Shown one piece after another: positions 50,653 through 59,534 of a stretch of 64,000 nucleotides of DNA. The translations under genes and the position numbers were made by a program. The notes below the pieces were generated by a model. It was not told where the DNA came from, did not search any database, and was given only the letters and a program-made list of their open reading frames with translations. Source of the stretch: DASYQD01 sp963846495. GTDB taxonomy: Bacteria > Acidobacteriota > Thermoanaerobaculia > Multivoradales > JAIOJS01. The stretch is taken from assembly GCA_963846495.1 (NCBI GenBank), contig CAWJWP010000030.1, positions 220,404 through 284,403 on the forward strand, read 5' to 3'. The stretch's first letter is position 1, and each line of letters begins with the position of its first letter.

Positions 50653-51165
50653 TCACGGCTCCGGGTTGAGCTTCTTGACCACCTCGCGGAACGGCTTGAT
50701 GACGCTCGGGTCGTTGACCACCTGCTTGAAGGTGACCTCTCCCCGCGCGATGGAAACCACTTCGCCGTCGTAGAGCTGATCGCCCTCCTGAATGAGATAG
50801 CTCTTGTCCTTGTCCGACGCCTGTACCTGGGCGAACGTGCGCCCCTGCAGCTGGAAGATCCCCTTGACCTCGATCTCGTCGATGAGCAGTCCCGGCACGC
50901 CCTCGGGACGCTGCTGCGGCGCTTCCTTCGCCTGCGTGCGTTGGAGCAGCGAGATGAACGGATCGCGGCGCCCCGCGGGGTCGTAGCTGTAGCCCTCGCC
51001 GGCAAGCACTTCTTCCTCGCCGGCGAGGATCTGGTCGATCGTCTGCTCGTCGGCCGCCGACGGTTCCTCGCTCGCCGGTGCCTCGGTGGCGCTGGGCTGC
51101 TGCGCGCACAGCGGGGCCGCAATCAGGAGAAGCGCGAGGAGATGGTGCCGGTGAGGTCGTCTCAT
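50653..51165 (-). CDS. pilP: Type IV pilus assembly protein PilP
   Basis: 170 residues from ATG 51165 (GGAG eight bases before). Signal peptide HHLLALLLIAAPLCA; classic PilP has a lipobox, here the Cys is at the end of LCAQQ. C-terminal beta domain: YDPAGRRDPFISLL, GVPGLLIDEIEVKGIFQL, SYLIQEGDQLYDGEVVSI. It connects the PilN/PilO inner-membrane pair to PilQ. Confidence 0.92.
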   Translation of the reverse strand: MRRPHRHHLLALLLIAAPLCAQQPSATEAPASEEPSAADEQTIDQILAGEEEVLAGEGYSYDPAGRRDPFISLLQRTQAKEAPQQRPEGVPGLLIDEIEVKGIFQLQGRTFAQVQASDKDKSYLIQEGDQLYDGEVVSIARGEVTFKQVVNDPSVIKPFREVVKKLNPEP

Positions 51166-51184
51166 GGTGGATCTCCGTTGCCGC

Positions 51185-51841
51185 TCAACCCTCCGGCGCC
51201 GAGCCCGAGCCGGGCTGCGGCACCGGCGGCGCACCAGGCGAGGCCGCCGCCGGCGCTGCCACCGGCGCCGCTTCCTCTTCCTCGCGATAGACGAAGGTCT
51301 TGGCGACGAACGAGGCGCCGATCGAGTGTCCCTGGTGCTGCCCCGGGTCGATGGCGCTGACTACCAGGTCGTCGACGTTGATGATGCGCGAGAAGCGGCC
51401 GATGCGATCGAAGAAGAGCGCCAGATTGTGGTAGGTGCCCTCGAGCGAGATCTGGATCGGCCACTCGCTGTAGAAATCCTGGTCGGTCAAGTTGCCGGGA
51501 GTGATGCGAAGGATCTCAAGGTCCCCCTGCTCGGCGAGGGCGCGCATGCGGCGCAGCAGGTCCTCGGTGTTGAGGCGGGCCGGCAGGATGCGCAACAGCT
51601 TGTCGAGCTCGAGCTCGAGGCGCCGCACCTCTTCGCGGAACTGCGGCAGGCGCTGCTTGGCGGCGCGGCCTTCCTGGATCTTGCCCTGCAGCTCGGCGAG
51701 CTTGGCATCCTGACCCTGGATCTGCTGCTTCATCGGACCGTAGAGCCGCCACCAGGCGAGGCCGAAGAGGACGACCGCCACCCCCACGCCGACGCCGAGG
51801 CCGACGTACCAGGGCTTCTCTTTCAGCGCCGCGATCGCCAT
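51185..51841 (-). CDS. pilO: Type IV pilus assembly protein PilO
   Basis: 218 residues. One membrane helix (GLGVGVGVAVVLFGLAWW), coiled coil (QQIQGQDAKLAELQGKIQEG, FREEVRRLELELDKLL), then a ferredoxin-like periplasmic domain (LRRMRALAEQGDLEI, DFYSEWPIQISLEGTYHN) and a Pro/Ala tail. Forms a heterodimer with PilN. Confidence 0.94.
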   Translation of the reverse strand: MAIAALKEKPWYVGLGVGVGVAVVLFGLAWWRLYGPMKQQIQGQDAKLAELQGKIQEGRAAKQRLPQFREEVRRLELELDKLLRILPARLNTEDLLRRMRALAEQGDLEILRITPGNLTDQDFYSEWPIQISLEGTYHNLALFFDRIGRFSRIINVDDLVVSAIDPGQHQGHSIGASFVAKTFVYREEEEAAPVAAPAAASPGAPPVPQPGSGSAPEG

Positions 51842-51875
51842 GCAGGCGTCCCTCCCATCGGGATCGACACGGTCA

Positions 51876-52505
51876 TCAAGTACCGGCGGGGGGCGCCGCC
51901 GCGGCGGCCGGCGCCTCTCCGGCCGCCGGCTGCGGCTTGGGCGGCTCGGCGATCGAGAAATTGAAAGTGATCATGAAGGTGTAGACCGGACCGTTCTTGC
52001 TGGTGTCGCGCAGGCGCGGCTCCTGGAACTCCGGGACCTTGCCCAGGTTCTCGATGAAGGCGGCGATCTGGTTGGTGTTGAACGCCTGGCCGCGCAGCTC
52101 GATGTTGTTGGCGCGCAGCGTCAGGCCGTCGAGCCAGAGCAGCTCGGGGAGAGCATTGGAGATCTGGTCCATGATGCGGACCGGCCCCCACTGCTTACGC
52201 TTGAGGTCGTTGATGATGTTGATCTTGTGCTCGAGCTTGGCCTTCTTCGCCTTGTACTCCTCGACCTCCTGCAGCACCTGCGCGAGCTCGTCGACCTCGC
52301 GCTGCGCCGCCGCGATCTGGGTGTCGCGCGTCCTCACCTCGCCGCGCAGGTACCACCAGTAGCCGGCGACGGCGAGGGCGCCGAGCACCAGCGCCACCAG
52401 GAACAGCCCCTCGCTCAAGGAGAAGCCGGCGATGCCGAGCCGCTCCTTGGTCTTGCGGGAGACGACCGGGCGCTTGCCCTCGGAAACGAGGTTGATCTTG
52501 ATCAT
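51876..52505 (-). CDS. pilN: Type IV pilus assembly protein PilN
   Basis: 209 residues. The cytoplasmic N-terminus MIKINLVSEGKRP carries the INL motif that binds PilM. One membrane helix (GLFLVALVLGALAVAGYWWY), coiled coil, then a periplasmic ferredoxin-like domain (LWLDGLTLRANNIELRGQAF). C-terminal Ala/Pro tail. Four nt after pilM. Confidence 0.94.
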   Translation of the reverse strand: MIKINLVSEGKRPVVSRKTKERLGIAGFSLSEGLFLVALVLGALAVAGYWWYLRGEVRTRDTQIAAAQREVDELAQVLQEVEEYKAKKAKLEHKINIINDLKRKQWGPVRIMDQISNALPELLWLDGLTLRANNIELRGQAFNTNQIAAFIENLGKVPEFQEPRLRDTSKNGPVYTFMITFNFSIAEPPKPQPAAGEAPAAAAAPPAGT

Positions 52506-52509
52506 GCGC

Positions 52510-53568
52510 CTACTCCCCGACCTTGCGGATGGCGAGGCCGACCGTCACCGCCAGCATCGGCGCCACCGAGCGCAGCCACTCGACGTCGAAGTCGGACTCG
52601 CGCGCCTGCACGCGACGGAAGGGGTCCATCAGCTCGACGGGGACGCCGAACCGCTCGCGCAGGATCTGCAGCAGGTTGGGGGTGAGCGCGCAGCCGCCGG
52701 AAACGACGAGCTCGTCCACCGGCCCTTCGGCAGAAGTAGCGGCGAAGAAGTCGAAGGTCTTCTGGATCTCCGAAGCCATCTCGGTGGAGACGGCGTCGAG
52801 CACCGGCCGCGCCTCGCTCGTCGAGTAGCGGTCGACGGTGCCGCCGCGCTTCAGGGTCTCGGCCTGGTCGTAGGAGAGGTTGTACTCGCGTTGCAGCGCC
52901 TCGGAGAACTGATTGCCGCCGAACGAGATGTCGCGCCAGAAGACGCTCTGGCCGCGCGCCACGACGTTGATGTTGGTGACGGCGGCGCCCATGTTGACGA
53001 GCGCGACCACCTTGAGCGGGTCGAGGTCGTAGTTGACCTCGTAGCAGTTCTGCACCGCGAAGGCGTCGACGTCGACGAGGGCGGGAGTGCGGCCGGCCTG
53101 GCTGATCACCGACATGTAGTCGTTGACCTTGTCTCGCTTGACGGCGACGAGCAGCACGTCCATCTGCCCCTCGCCGGGCGGCGTATCGGAGAGCACCACG
53201 TAGTCGAGGCGGACGTCGTTGATGTCGAAGGGGATGTATTGCTCGGCCTCCCACTGGATGGACTCGGCGAGCTCCTCCTGCGACATCGCCGGCACCTGGA
53301 TCTTCTTGATGATCACCGAGTGGCCGGAGAGCGAGGTGGCGAAGTTGGGGTTCTTGACCTTCGCCTGGTCGTTCAGCTTGTGGATGGCGTCGACGACAAG
53401 CGAGGAGTCCATGATCGAGCCGTCGACGATCGCCTCGGGCGAGAGCGCCTCGACAGCTACTTTCTGCACTTGGTAGGAGCCCTTGCGGTCGCGCAGCTCG
53501 ACCAGCTTGACTGCGGAGCTGCCGATGTCGAGGCCTACGACGCCTTTGGCGCGGGAAAAGAGCGCCAT
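52510..53568 (-). CDS. pilM: Type IV pilus actin-like ATPase PilM
   Basis: 352 residues from ATG 53568. FtsA/actin-like fold: VVGLDIGSSAVKLVEL (phosphate 1), VALVNMGAAVTNINVV (phosphate 2), LVVSGGCALTPNLLQILRE (adenosine). Cytoplasmic ring partner of PilN; it starts the pilMNOPQ operon. A TTGACA-18-TACGCT promoter lies about 75 nt upstream. Confidence 0.95.
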   Translation of the reverse strand: MALFSRAKGVVGLDIGSSAVKLVELRDRKGSYQVQKVAVEALSPEAIVDGSIMDSSLVVDAIHKLNDQAKVKNPNFATSLSGHSVIIKKIQVPAMSQEELAESIQWEAEQYIPFDINDVRLDYVVLSDTPPGEGQMDVLLVAVKRDKVNDYMSVISQAGRTPALVDVDAFAVQNCYEVNYDLDPLKVVALVNMGAAVTNINVVARGQSVFWRDISFGGNQFSEALQREYNLSYDQAETLKRGGTVDRYSTSEARPVLDAVSTEMASEIQKTFDFFAATSAEGPVDELVVSGGCALTPNLLQILRERFGVPVELMDPFRRVQARESDFDVEWLRSVAPMLAVTVGLAIRKVGE

Positions 53569-53636
53569 GAGGCTAGAGCCCCCCCAAGACTGCTGTAGGC
53601 ATGGCAATTAGCTCCACGCAGTTCAAATTTTGCTGG

Positions 53637-53666
53637 AGCGTACCAGGCTTCTCGCGCGAGTGTCAA
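53637..53666 (-). promoter_or_regulatory. Sigma-70 promoter of the pilMNOPQ operon
   Basis: Consensus -35 TTGACA (53661-53666), 18-bp spacer, -10 TACGCT (53637-53642). Leader about 60 nt to the pilM ATG. The best housekeeping-type promoter in the window. Confidence 0.7.
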
Positions 53667-53741
53667 GGCAACAGCGCACACAGTGAAGCGCGGCACACCA
53701 CACATTCTGCAAGGTTTAGCGGCCAGCGCGCGGCCGCCGGC

Positions 53742-53770
53742 TTGCCCTGGCAAGGGGTCTCTGCTACCCT
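53742..53770 (+). promoter_or_regulatory. Promoter of rpmB
   Basis: -35 TTGCCC (53742-53747), 17-bp spacer, -10 TACCCT (53765-53770) preceded by TGC (extended -10). Leader about 65 nt. Confidence 0.55.
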
Positions 53771-53843
53771 AGCGGGCCCTGTCGCGCCAGGCCGATCGAC
53801 CGGCGCGATCCCCTCGAGAAGGCGGCGAAGAAGGACGGAAGCG

Positions 53844-54065
53844 ATGGCCAAGCACTGCGATATCTGCGGCAAGACGACCGTGCACGGGCAGCAGGTCAGC
53901 CATGCCCACAACGTGACGAAGCGGACCTGGGAGCCGAACCTGCAGCGAGTGCGCGCTCAGGTCGGCGGCCGCACGCAGCGCCTGCGGGTCTGCACGCGGT
54001 GCCTGCGCGCCGGACGGGTACAGAAGCCTGCTGTGCGCCGCTGGGAGCCGGAAGAGGCGACCTAG
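53844..54065 (+). CDS. rpmB: 50S ribosomal protein L28
   Basis: 73 residues, ATG with AAGGACGGA upstream. MAKHCDICGKTTVHGQQVSH and HNVTKRTWEPNLQ are the L28 signature, and CTRCLRAG gives a second Cys pair, so this is the zinc-binding (C+) form. Monocistronic between divergent pil and convergent rel genes. Confidence 0.97.
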   Translation: MAKHCDICGKTTVHGQQVSHAHNVTKRTWEPNLQRVRAQVGGRTQRLRVCTRCLRAGRVQKPAVRRWEPEEAT

Positions 54066-54095
54066 TCGCCCGCTAGCGCGGCCGGTCGCCCGGAC

Positions 54096-56333
54096 CTACT
54101 CCTCGCGCCGGCCGCTGCTCCCGCCTCCCATCGCTCGCCCCACCTCTCGCACTCCCGACACCGCCTGGATCCCCTGCTCGATCTTTTCGAGGTGCCGGAG
54201 GCTCTTTACCTCGACGAGCACCCGCACGAGCCCGCGGTTGGGCTCCACCGACTCCGCCTCGATCTGCCGGATGTTGGTGTCGCCCTTGGAGATAGCCTCG
54301 GTGAGCCGGGCCAGCACGCCAGGCTCGTCTTCGGTCTCGATCCGTAGGGTGACCGGGAAGACTCCGGAGTCGCTGCGCGCCCACTCGACCTCGATCTCGC
54401 GCTCGGGGTTGTAGTGCAGGTTGCGCACGTTCGGGCACTCGGCAGAGTGCACCGACACGCCACGGCCGCGCGTCACGTAACCGACGATGTCCTCGCCGGG
54501 CAGCGGGTTGCAGCACTTGGCCATCACCGCCAAGAGGTCGTCGTGACCCTTGACCAGGATCGGGCCGGAGCCGCTGGGCAACAGCTTGTCGACTGCCTGC
54601 CGTAGACGGCTGGGCTTCTGTGGCGGCGTCGACAGCCGCTCCTCGCCGAGCAGCCGAGTCAGCACCTGCCGCACGCCGACCTTGCCGAAGCCGAGCCGGC
54701 TGTAGAGGTCCTCGATCCCATTGACGCCATGCTCGGTGAGGTAGGCGGCCATCTCCGGGCTCTCGGCCATCTTCTTGGGATTGACCTTGTAGCGGCGCAG
54801 CTCGCGCTCGAGGAGCCGCCGGCCGATCTCGGTCGCCCTCTCCTTCTGCTGCGCGCTGAGCCAGTGCCGGATCTTGCTCTTGGCCCGCGAGGTGGCGACG
54901 AGGTCGAGCCAATCGCGGCTCGGCTGGCGCGACGGATCGGTGAGGATCTCGACGATGTCGCCGTTCTTCAGGATGGTGCGCAGCGGCACCAGCTTGCCGT
55001 TGACGCGCGCGCCGACCGTGTGGTGGCCCACCTCGGTGTGCACCCGGTAGGCGAAGTCGAGCGGCTTGGCGTCGCGCGGGAACGAGAACACCTCGCCCTT
55101 GGGGGTGAAGACGTAGACCTCGTCGGGGTAGAGGTCGATCTTCAGAGTATTGAGGAAGGTGCGGTCGTCCTTGACCTCCTTCTGCCACTCGAGCAGCTGG
55201 CGCAGCCACACAATGTTTGGGTCACGGTCGCGGCTGCTCGGCGGCCCGCCGTTGCCTTCCTTGTAGTGCCAGTGGGCGGCGATCCCTTCCTCGGCTACGA
55301 GGTCCATCTCGCGGGTGCGGATCTGCACCTCGAAGGGGTGGCCGCGCTCCGCCAGCACCGTCGTGTGCAGCGACTGGTAGAGGTTGGGCTTCGCCATCGC
55401 GATGTAGTCCTTGAACCGGCCCGGGATCGGGCGCCAGCTCTGGTGGACGACACCGAGCGCTGCGTAGGTGTCGCGTAGCGAGGAAGTGATGATGCGGAAA
55501 GCGAGATAGTCGTAGAGCTGGGAGACGTCGACGCCGGTGCGGCGCAGCTTCTGGTAGATCGAATAGAAGCGCTTGACGCGATAGCCGATCTCCGCCTCGA
55601 TGCCGGCCTCCTTCAACGCCTGCTCGAGCCGCACGCGGATGCGCTCCATCGCCTCGCGCGCGCCGCTCATCTTCTCCTGCACCTTGTCGTGCACTTCCCC
55701 GAACTGGTGCGGCCAGAGGTAGTAGAAGGCGAGGTCCTCAAGCTCTCCCTTGACCTTCGCCATCCCCAGCCGGTGCGCCAGCGGCGCGTAGATCTCCAGC
55801 GTCTCGAGCGCGACGCGGCGGCGGGTCTCGGGCGAGACGTACTCCAGCGTCTCCATGTTGTGGAGGCGGTCGGCGAGCTTCACCAGGATGACGCGGATGT
55901 CCTTGGCGGAGGCGAGGATGAGCTTGCGGAAGGTCTGCGCCTGCGCCTCGTCGCGTCGCACGTAGGCGTGGCGCCCGATCTTGGTGACGCCGTCGACGAG
56001 CTCGGCGATCTCGCCGCCGAACTTCTCCTCCAGCACCTCGCGCGTCGTCAGCGTGTCCTCGAGCACGTCGTGGAGGAGCCCCACCGCCACGCACACCTCG
56101 TCGAACTTGAGCTCGGCGAGCAGGTACGCCACCGCCATCGGGTGGGTGAAGTAGGGCTGCCCCGAGCGCCGCTTCTGGCCGGCGTGCTTCTCGGCCGAGA
56201 AGGCGTGGGCGCGGCGCAGCAGCGCCTCGTCGCAGTTGGGGTTCTGGGCCTTGAGCAGGTCCAGCAGCCCGTCCAGGGTGGGGTGCTTGGGCGGGGCGAC
56301 CGGCGGCTTGAGACGGCTCCGGATCTTGAGCAC
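54096..56333 (-). CDS. rel: Bifunctional (p)ppGpp synthetase/hydrolase (Rel/SpoT)
   Basis: About 745 residues. HD hydrolase domain (RSGQPYFTHPMAVA, LLHDVLEDT, VKLADRLHNME), synthetase domain (RVKRFYSIYQKLRRTGVDVS, YDYLAFRIITSS, YQSLHTTVLAERGHPFEVQIRT in two pieces: YQSLHTTVLAE, FEVQIRTREMD), TGS (DEVYVFTPKGEVFSFPRDA), a zinc-finger-like segment (AKCCNPLPGEDIVGYVTRG) and a C-terminal ACT domain (DEPGVLARLTEAISKGD). Both catalytic halves look intact. I chose the GTG at 56333 because a TATAAT lies nine bases upstream; GTG 56387 would put that promoter inside the gene. Confidence 0.93.
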   Translation of the reverse strand: MLKIRSRLKPPVAPPKHPTLDGLLDLLKAQNPNCDEALLRRAHAFSAEKHAGQKRRSGQPYFTHPMAVAYLLAELKFDEVCVAVGLLHDVLEDTLTTREVLEEKFGGEIAELVDGVTKIGRHAYVRRDEAQAQTFRKLILASAKDIRVILVKLADRLHNMETLEYVSPETRRRVALETLEIYAPLAHRLGMAKVKGELEDLAFYYLWPHQFGEVHDKVQEKMSGAREAMERIRVRLEQALKEAGIEAEIGYRVKRFYSIYQKLRRTGVDVSQLYDYLAFRIITSSLRDTYAALGVVHQSWRPIPGRFKDYIAMAKPNLYQSLHTTVLAERGHPFEVQIRTREMDLVAEEGIAAHWHYKEGNGGPPSSRDRDPNIVWLRQLLEWQKEVKDDRTFLNTLKIDLYPDEVYVFTPKGEVFSFPRDAKPLDFAYRVHTEVGHHTVGARVNGKLVPLRTILKNGDIVEILTDPSRQPSRDWLDLVATSRAKSKIRHWLSAQQKERATEIGRRLLERELRRYKVNPKKMAESPEMAAYLTEHGVNGIEDLYSRLGFGKVGVRQVLTRLLGEERLSTPPQKPSRLRQAVDKLLPSGSGPILVKGHDDLLAVMAKCCNPLPGEDIVGYVTRGRGVSVHSAECPNVRNLHYNPEREIEVEWARSDSGVFPVTLRIETEDEPGVLARLTEAISKGDTNIRQIEAESVEPNRGLVRVLVEVKSLRHLEKIEQGIQAVSGVREVGRAMGGGSSGRREE

Positions 56334-56342
56334 CAGAGATCG

Positions 56343-56348
56343 ATTATA
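56343..56348 (-). promoter_or_regulatory. Consensus -10 directly before the rel start
   Basis: TATAAT on the minus strand ends nine bases before the GTG at 56333, predicting an mRNA starting within a few bases of the codon. No -35 is apparent. Confidence 0.45.
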
Positions 56349-56511
56349 GGAGCGTGCGACCGTCCGCCCGTCTTGCGGGCGCTTCACCCATTGAGCTTTT
56401 CGTGAGCGCCGCGATGGGCGCCGTCAACTGCCGGGACGCGACCGCCGGCGAAGCGACCGATGGGACGCACGACGGCCGCGCGGTCGAGGCACTAGGTGTG
56501 GATCTTCATCG

Positions 56512-57069
56512 TCAGGAATCGCCGCGCCGGCCCGACACGACCAGCTGCGACCGCCGGTTTCGAGACCAGCAGCTCTCGTAAGGCTCCGTGCAGACCAGGC
56601 GCTCCTCGCCGAAGGACAACGACCGCAACCGGCCGCCGTCCACCCCAAGCTTGGTCAGGTACTCCCGAGCCGCACTGGCCCGCTGCTCGCCGAGCGCCAG
56701 GTTGTACTCGGCGGTACCCCGCTCGTCGCAGTGACCCTCGATGGTGACCTCGAACGCCGGATGCTCGTTCAGGAACTGCGCGTCGGCCGCGAGGATCTGC
56801 CTGGCCTCGAGCGACAGCTCGGCGCTGTCGTACTCGTAGTAGACGTCTCGCAGCAGGCCGCTCTCTCTCACGTGGCGATTCACCGACTCGATGTCACCGG
56901 CGAGAGGATCCGACACGCTTCCGTCGGCCTCCGGCGATTCGATCTGCTCGGCGCGCGGCGGCGCCTCGGCCGGTGGCGGCGAGACAGCGGTCGCCGGCCG
57001 CTTTCGCGAGCAACCCGTGGATATCAGAAGCGAGATTCCGAGCAGCGAAATGATTACGGACTTGCGCAT
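56512..57069 (-). CDS. pal: Peptidoglycan-associated lipoprotein Pal (OmpA family)
   Basis: 185 residues. Lipobox LISTGC-S at about residue 20, a Pro/Glu linker, then the OmpA-like peptidoglycan-binding domain: VYYEYDSAELSLEARQILAA, TIEGHCDERGTAEYNLALGE (Asp/Arg that bind diaminopimelate) and ASAAREYLTKLGVD, LSFGEE. Anchors the outer membrane to the wall. The tail has an extra Cys pair (VCTEPYESCWSRNRRSQLVV). Stands apart from any tol genes. Confidence 0.93.
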   Translation of the reverse strand: MRKSVIISLLGISLLISTGCSRKRPATAVSPPPAEAPPRAEQIESPEADGSVSDPLAGDIESVNRHVRESGLLRDVYYEYDSAELSLEARQILAADAQFLNEHPAFEVTIEGHCDERGTAEYNLALGEQRASAAREYLTKLGVDGGRLRSLSFGEERLVCTEPYESCWSRNRRSQLVVSGRRGDS

Positions 57070-57096
57070 CGAACAGCCCCCTCGTTGTCGCGACCG

Positions 57097-57125
57097 AGGT
57101 TAGCGACCGGCGTCCGGCGATGGAA
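57097..57125 (-). promoter_or_regulatory. Candidate pal promoter
   Basis: -35 TTCCAT (57120-57125), 17-bp spacer, -10 TAACCT (57097-57102), about 28 nt upstream of the ATG at 57069. Confidence 0.4.
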
Positions 57126-57201
57126 TCGGGTGCTGGGTATATCGATCTATAACCTCGGATAGAGGCGCGGCGCCTAGCGCGGTCGGTAAGATCGATCTCG
57201 A

Positions 57202-58899
57202 GTGGAAACGCTTTACTCGCCGCAGGGCCGCGCCGAGCGACTGGTCGCCGCCGGTCGCACCGTGTTGGCGTCGTCGTCGCTTTTCGCCGTCTGGCTCGAT
57301 CCCACCGAGCCGGGCAAGCACGCGTCGATCGCCTACACGTTGTTGGTCGCCTACGTCGCCTACTCCGCGGCCTTGGCCATCGGTATCTGGCGCGCCCGCG
57401 ACCCGGGAGGCAGGGTCCGCGGGATCACCCACGCCGTCGACCTGTGCTTCTTCTCGCTGTTCGTCTACTTCACCGCCGGACCAGCCAGCCCGTTCACCAC
57501 CTACTTCGTCTTCTCCATGGTGTGCGCGACGCTGCGCTGGCAGTGGCGCGGCGTGCTGTGGACCGCCCTGGCCTCCATCGCCGCCTACCTCGCCATCGCC
57601 GTCTTCCTGGCGGCGGAGCCGTTCGCCGCCCACGTGGAGGCGTACCAGATCGTCGTCCGCGTCGTCTACCTGGCGGTGATCGCCGTGCTCCTCGGTTACC
57701 TCGGTGCGCACGAGGAACGGACGCGGCGCGAGATCTCTGCCCTCGCCGCCTGGCCCGAGCTCACCGCCGGGAGCATCGAGCCGATGGTCCGGGCGCTCCT
57801 CCAACAGGCGACGGGCGTCATCGGCGCACGACGCGCGGTGCTGGTGTGGATGGAGCGCGAAGAACCGTGGCAGTACGTCGCGACGTGGGACTCCGGAGAG
57901 CTCGACTGGCGCCGGGAGGCACCCAGCGACCACTCGCCGTTCGCTCCCGAGGTTGCCGAGACCAGCTTCCTGGCTGCCACCGATGAGGATCCGCCTACCG
58001 TCCTCGTCCGCAGCCAGGATGGGTTCGACCGCTGGCGCGGCTCGCCCATCCACGAGCCCCTCCGATCGAGCGCCGGCCCGGGGCCGGTCCTCGGCCTACG
58101 TCTCCGCTCCGCCTCGTTCGAGGGGCACCTGCTGTTCCTGGGGAAGAGAGGGATGAGCTCCGACGACCTCCTCCTTGGCGAAGCCACGGCGGCCCTCGTC
58201 GCAGCGCGGCTCGAATCCGTGTACCTAACGCGCCACCTCGCGGAGCAGGCGGCCACCGAGGAGCGCATCCGGCTCGCCCGCGACCTGCACGACGGCACGT
58301 TGCAATCCCTCACCGGTTTCGGGCTGCGCCTCGAGGCCGCGCGTCGCATGCTCGCCGGCGCATCCGGCGCGGAGCCGGCCATCGCCGCCATCGAGGAGCT
58401 GCAGCAGCTGCTCACACTCGAGCAGCGCGACTTGCGCTTCTACATCCACGAGCTGGAGCCGAGCAAGCCGACCGCCTCGGGCCAGCCTCCCCCACTCCGC
58501 CTCCAGGTCACCGAGCTCGCGCAGCGGCTGGAGCTGGAGTGGGGGCTCAAAGTGCAGCTCGCCGTCGAGGGTGGCGATGGCGAGGTGCCGGAGCGCCTGC
58601 GGCGCGAGATCTACCACATCGCTCGCGAGGCCATGGTGAACGCCGTGCGCCACGGCAAGGCCAGCAAGGTCGAAACGAGCATCCGCGCCGGCGCGGACCC
58701 GGTGTCGATCGTCGTCGAGGACAACGGGCGCGGCTTCCCCTTCGAGGGCAGGCTCACCCACCAAGAGCTCGCGGAGAGAGGGCTCGGGCCGCGGACGCTT
58801 CGCGATCGCGTGACCGCCCTCGAGGGCACCCTGGAGCTGGTGTCGAGCCCTTCGGGAGCGCGCCTGGAAATCGTCTTGCCGCTGCGGGAGACCGCATGA
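57202..58899 (+). CDS. NarL-type sensor histidine kinase
   Basis: 565 residues from GTG 57202. Five or six membrane helices (residues 40-170: IAYTLLVAYVAYSAALAIGIW, VLWTALASIAAYLAIAVFLA), a GAF-like region (residues 195-340), a HisKA_3 dimerisation helix with the phosphoacceptor in ERIRLARDLHDGTLQSLTG, and an HATPase (IAREAMVNAVRHGKASKVET, VEDNGRGFPF, LGPRTLRDRV). Input signal unknown; no periplasmic sensor domain, so it may sense within the membrane or cytoplasm. Its stop overlaps the response-regulator start (ATGA). Confidence 0.93.
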   Translation: METLYSPQGRAERLVAAGRTVLASSSLFAVWLDPTEPGKHASIAYTLLVAYVAYSAALAIGIWRARDPGGRVRGITHAVDLCFFSLFVYFTAGPASPFTTYFVFSMVCATLRWQWRGVLWTALASIAAYLAIAVFLAAEPFAAHVEAYQIVVRVVYLAVIAVLLGYLGAHEERTRREISALAAWPELTAGSIEPMVRALLQQATGVIGARRAVLVWMEREEPWQYVATWDSGELDWRREAPSDHSPFAPEVAETSFLAATDEDPPTVLVRSQDGFDRWRGSPIHEPLRSSAGPGPVLGLRLRSASFEGHLLFLGKRGMSSDDLLLGEATAALVAARLESVYLTRHLAEQAATEERIRLARDLHDGTLQSLTGFGLRLEAARRMLAGASGAEPAIAAIEELQQLLTLEQRDLRFYIHELEPSKPTASGQPPPLRLQVTELAQRLELEWGLKVQLAVEGGDGEVPERLRREIYHIAREAMVNAVRHGKASKVETSIRAGADPVSIVVEDNGRGFPFEGRLTHQELAERGLGPRTLRDRVTALEGTLELVSSPSGARLEIVLPLRETA

Positions 58900-59534
58900 C
58901 GGTGCGCCTCGTCCTCGCCGACGATCACCCGCTCGTGCTGGACGGCCTGGAGCAGCTCCTTCGTCTCGAACGCGATCTCGCGGTCGTGGCCCGCTGCCGA
59001 GACGGCAACGAAGCGCTACGCGCCGTCCGCCTGCATCGGCCGGACCTTTTGATCCTGGACATCAAGATGCCGGGCCGTGATGGCCTATCGGTGCTGCAGG
59101 CAATCCGCGAGGAGGAGCTTCCGACCGAAACGGTCGTGCTGACCGCGGCGCTCGACGACGATCAGCTCGTCGATGCCGTCAGGCTGGGCGTACGGGGCGT
59201 GGTGCTCAAGGAGTCGGCGCCCCGCATGATCATCAACGCAATCCGCGAGGTCCGAGCCGGCGGCTCCTATATGGAGGGCCGCGCCGTCAGCCGCGCGCTC
59301 CAGAAGCTGGTGCGCCGCGAAGACGCCGTCCGCGAAGCCGAAAGGCAGCTCACGGCCAGGGAGCTCGAGATCGTGAAGCTCGCCGCCAGCGGCGCGCGCA
59401 ACCGAGACATCGCGGAACGCCTGTCGATCAGTGAGGGGACCGTCAAGATCCACTTCCACAACGTCTACGAGAAGCTCGGGATCGACAGCCGGGTCGCCCT
59501 GGCGATGTGGGCTCGCGACCAGGGCCTGGCATGA
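58896..59534 (+). CDS. NarL/FixJ-type response regulator
   Basis: 212 residues, ATG overlapping the kinase stop. Receiver domain: VLADDHPLVLDGLEQLL (acidic pair), DLLILDIKMPGRDG (phosphoacceptor Asp), VVLTAALDDD (Thr) and VVLKESAP (Lys). C-terminal LuxR HTH: LTARELEIVKLAASGARNRD, SEGTVKIHFHNVYEKLGI. Cognate partner of the kinase. Likely controls its own operon, including the monooxygenase and antiporter, but binding sites are not identifiable. Confidence 0.96.
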   Translation: MTVRLVLADDHPLVLDGLEQLLRLERDLAVVARCRDGNEALRAVRLHRPDLLILDIKMPGRDGLSVLQAIREEELPTETVVLTAALDDDQLVDAVRLGVRGVVLKESAPRMIINAIREVRAGGSYMEGRAVSRALQKLVRREDAVREAERQLTARELEIVKLAASGARNRDIAERLSISEGTVKIHFHNVYEKLGIDSRVALAMWARDQGLA

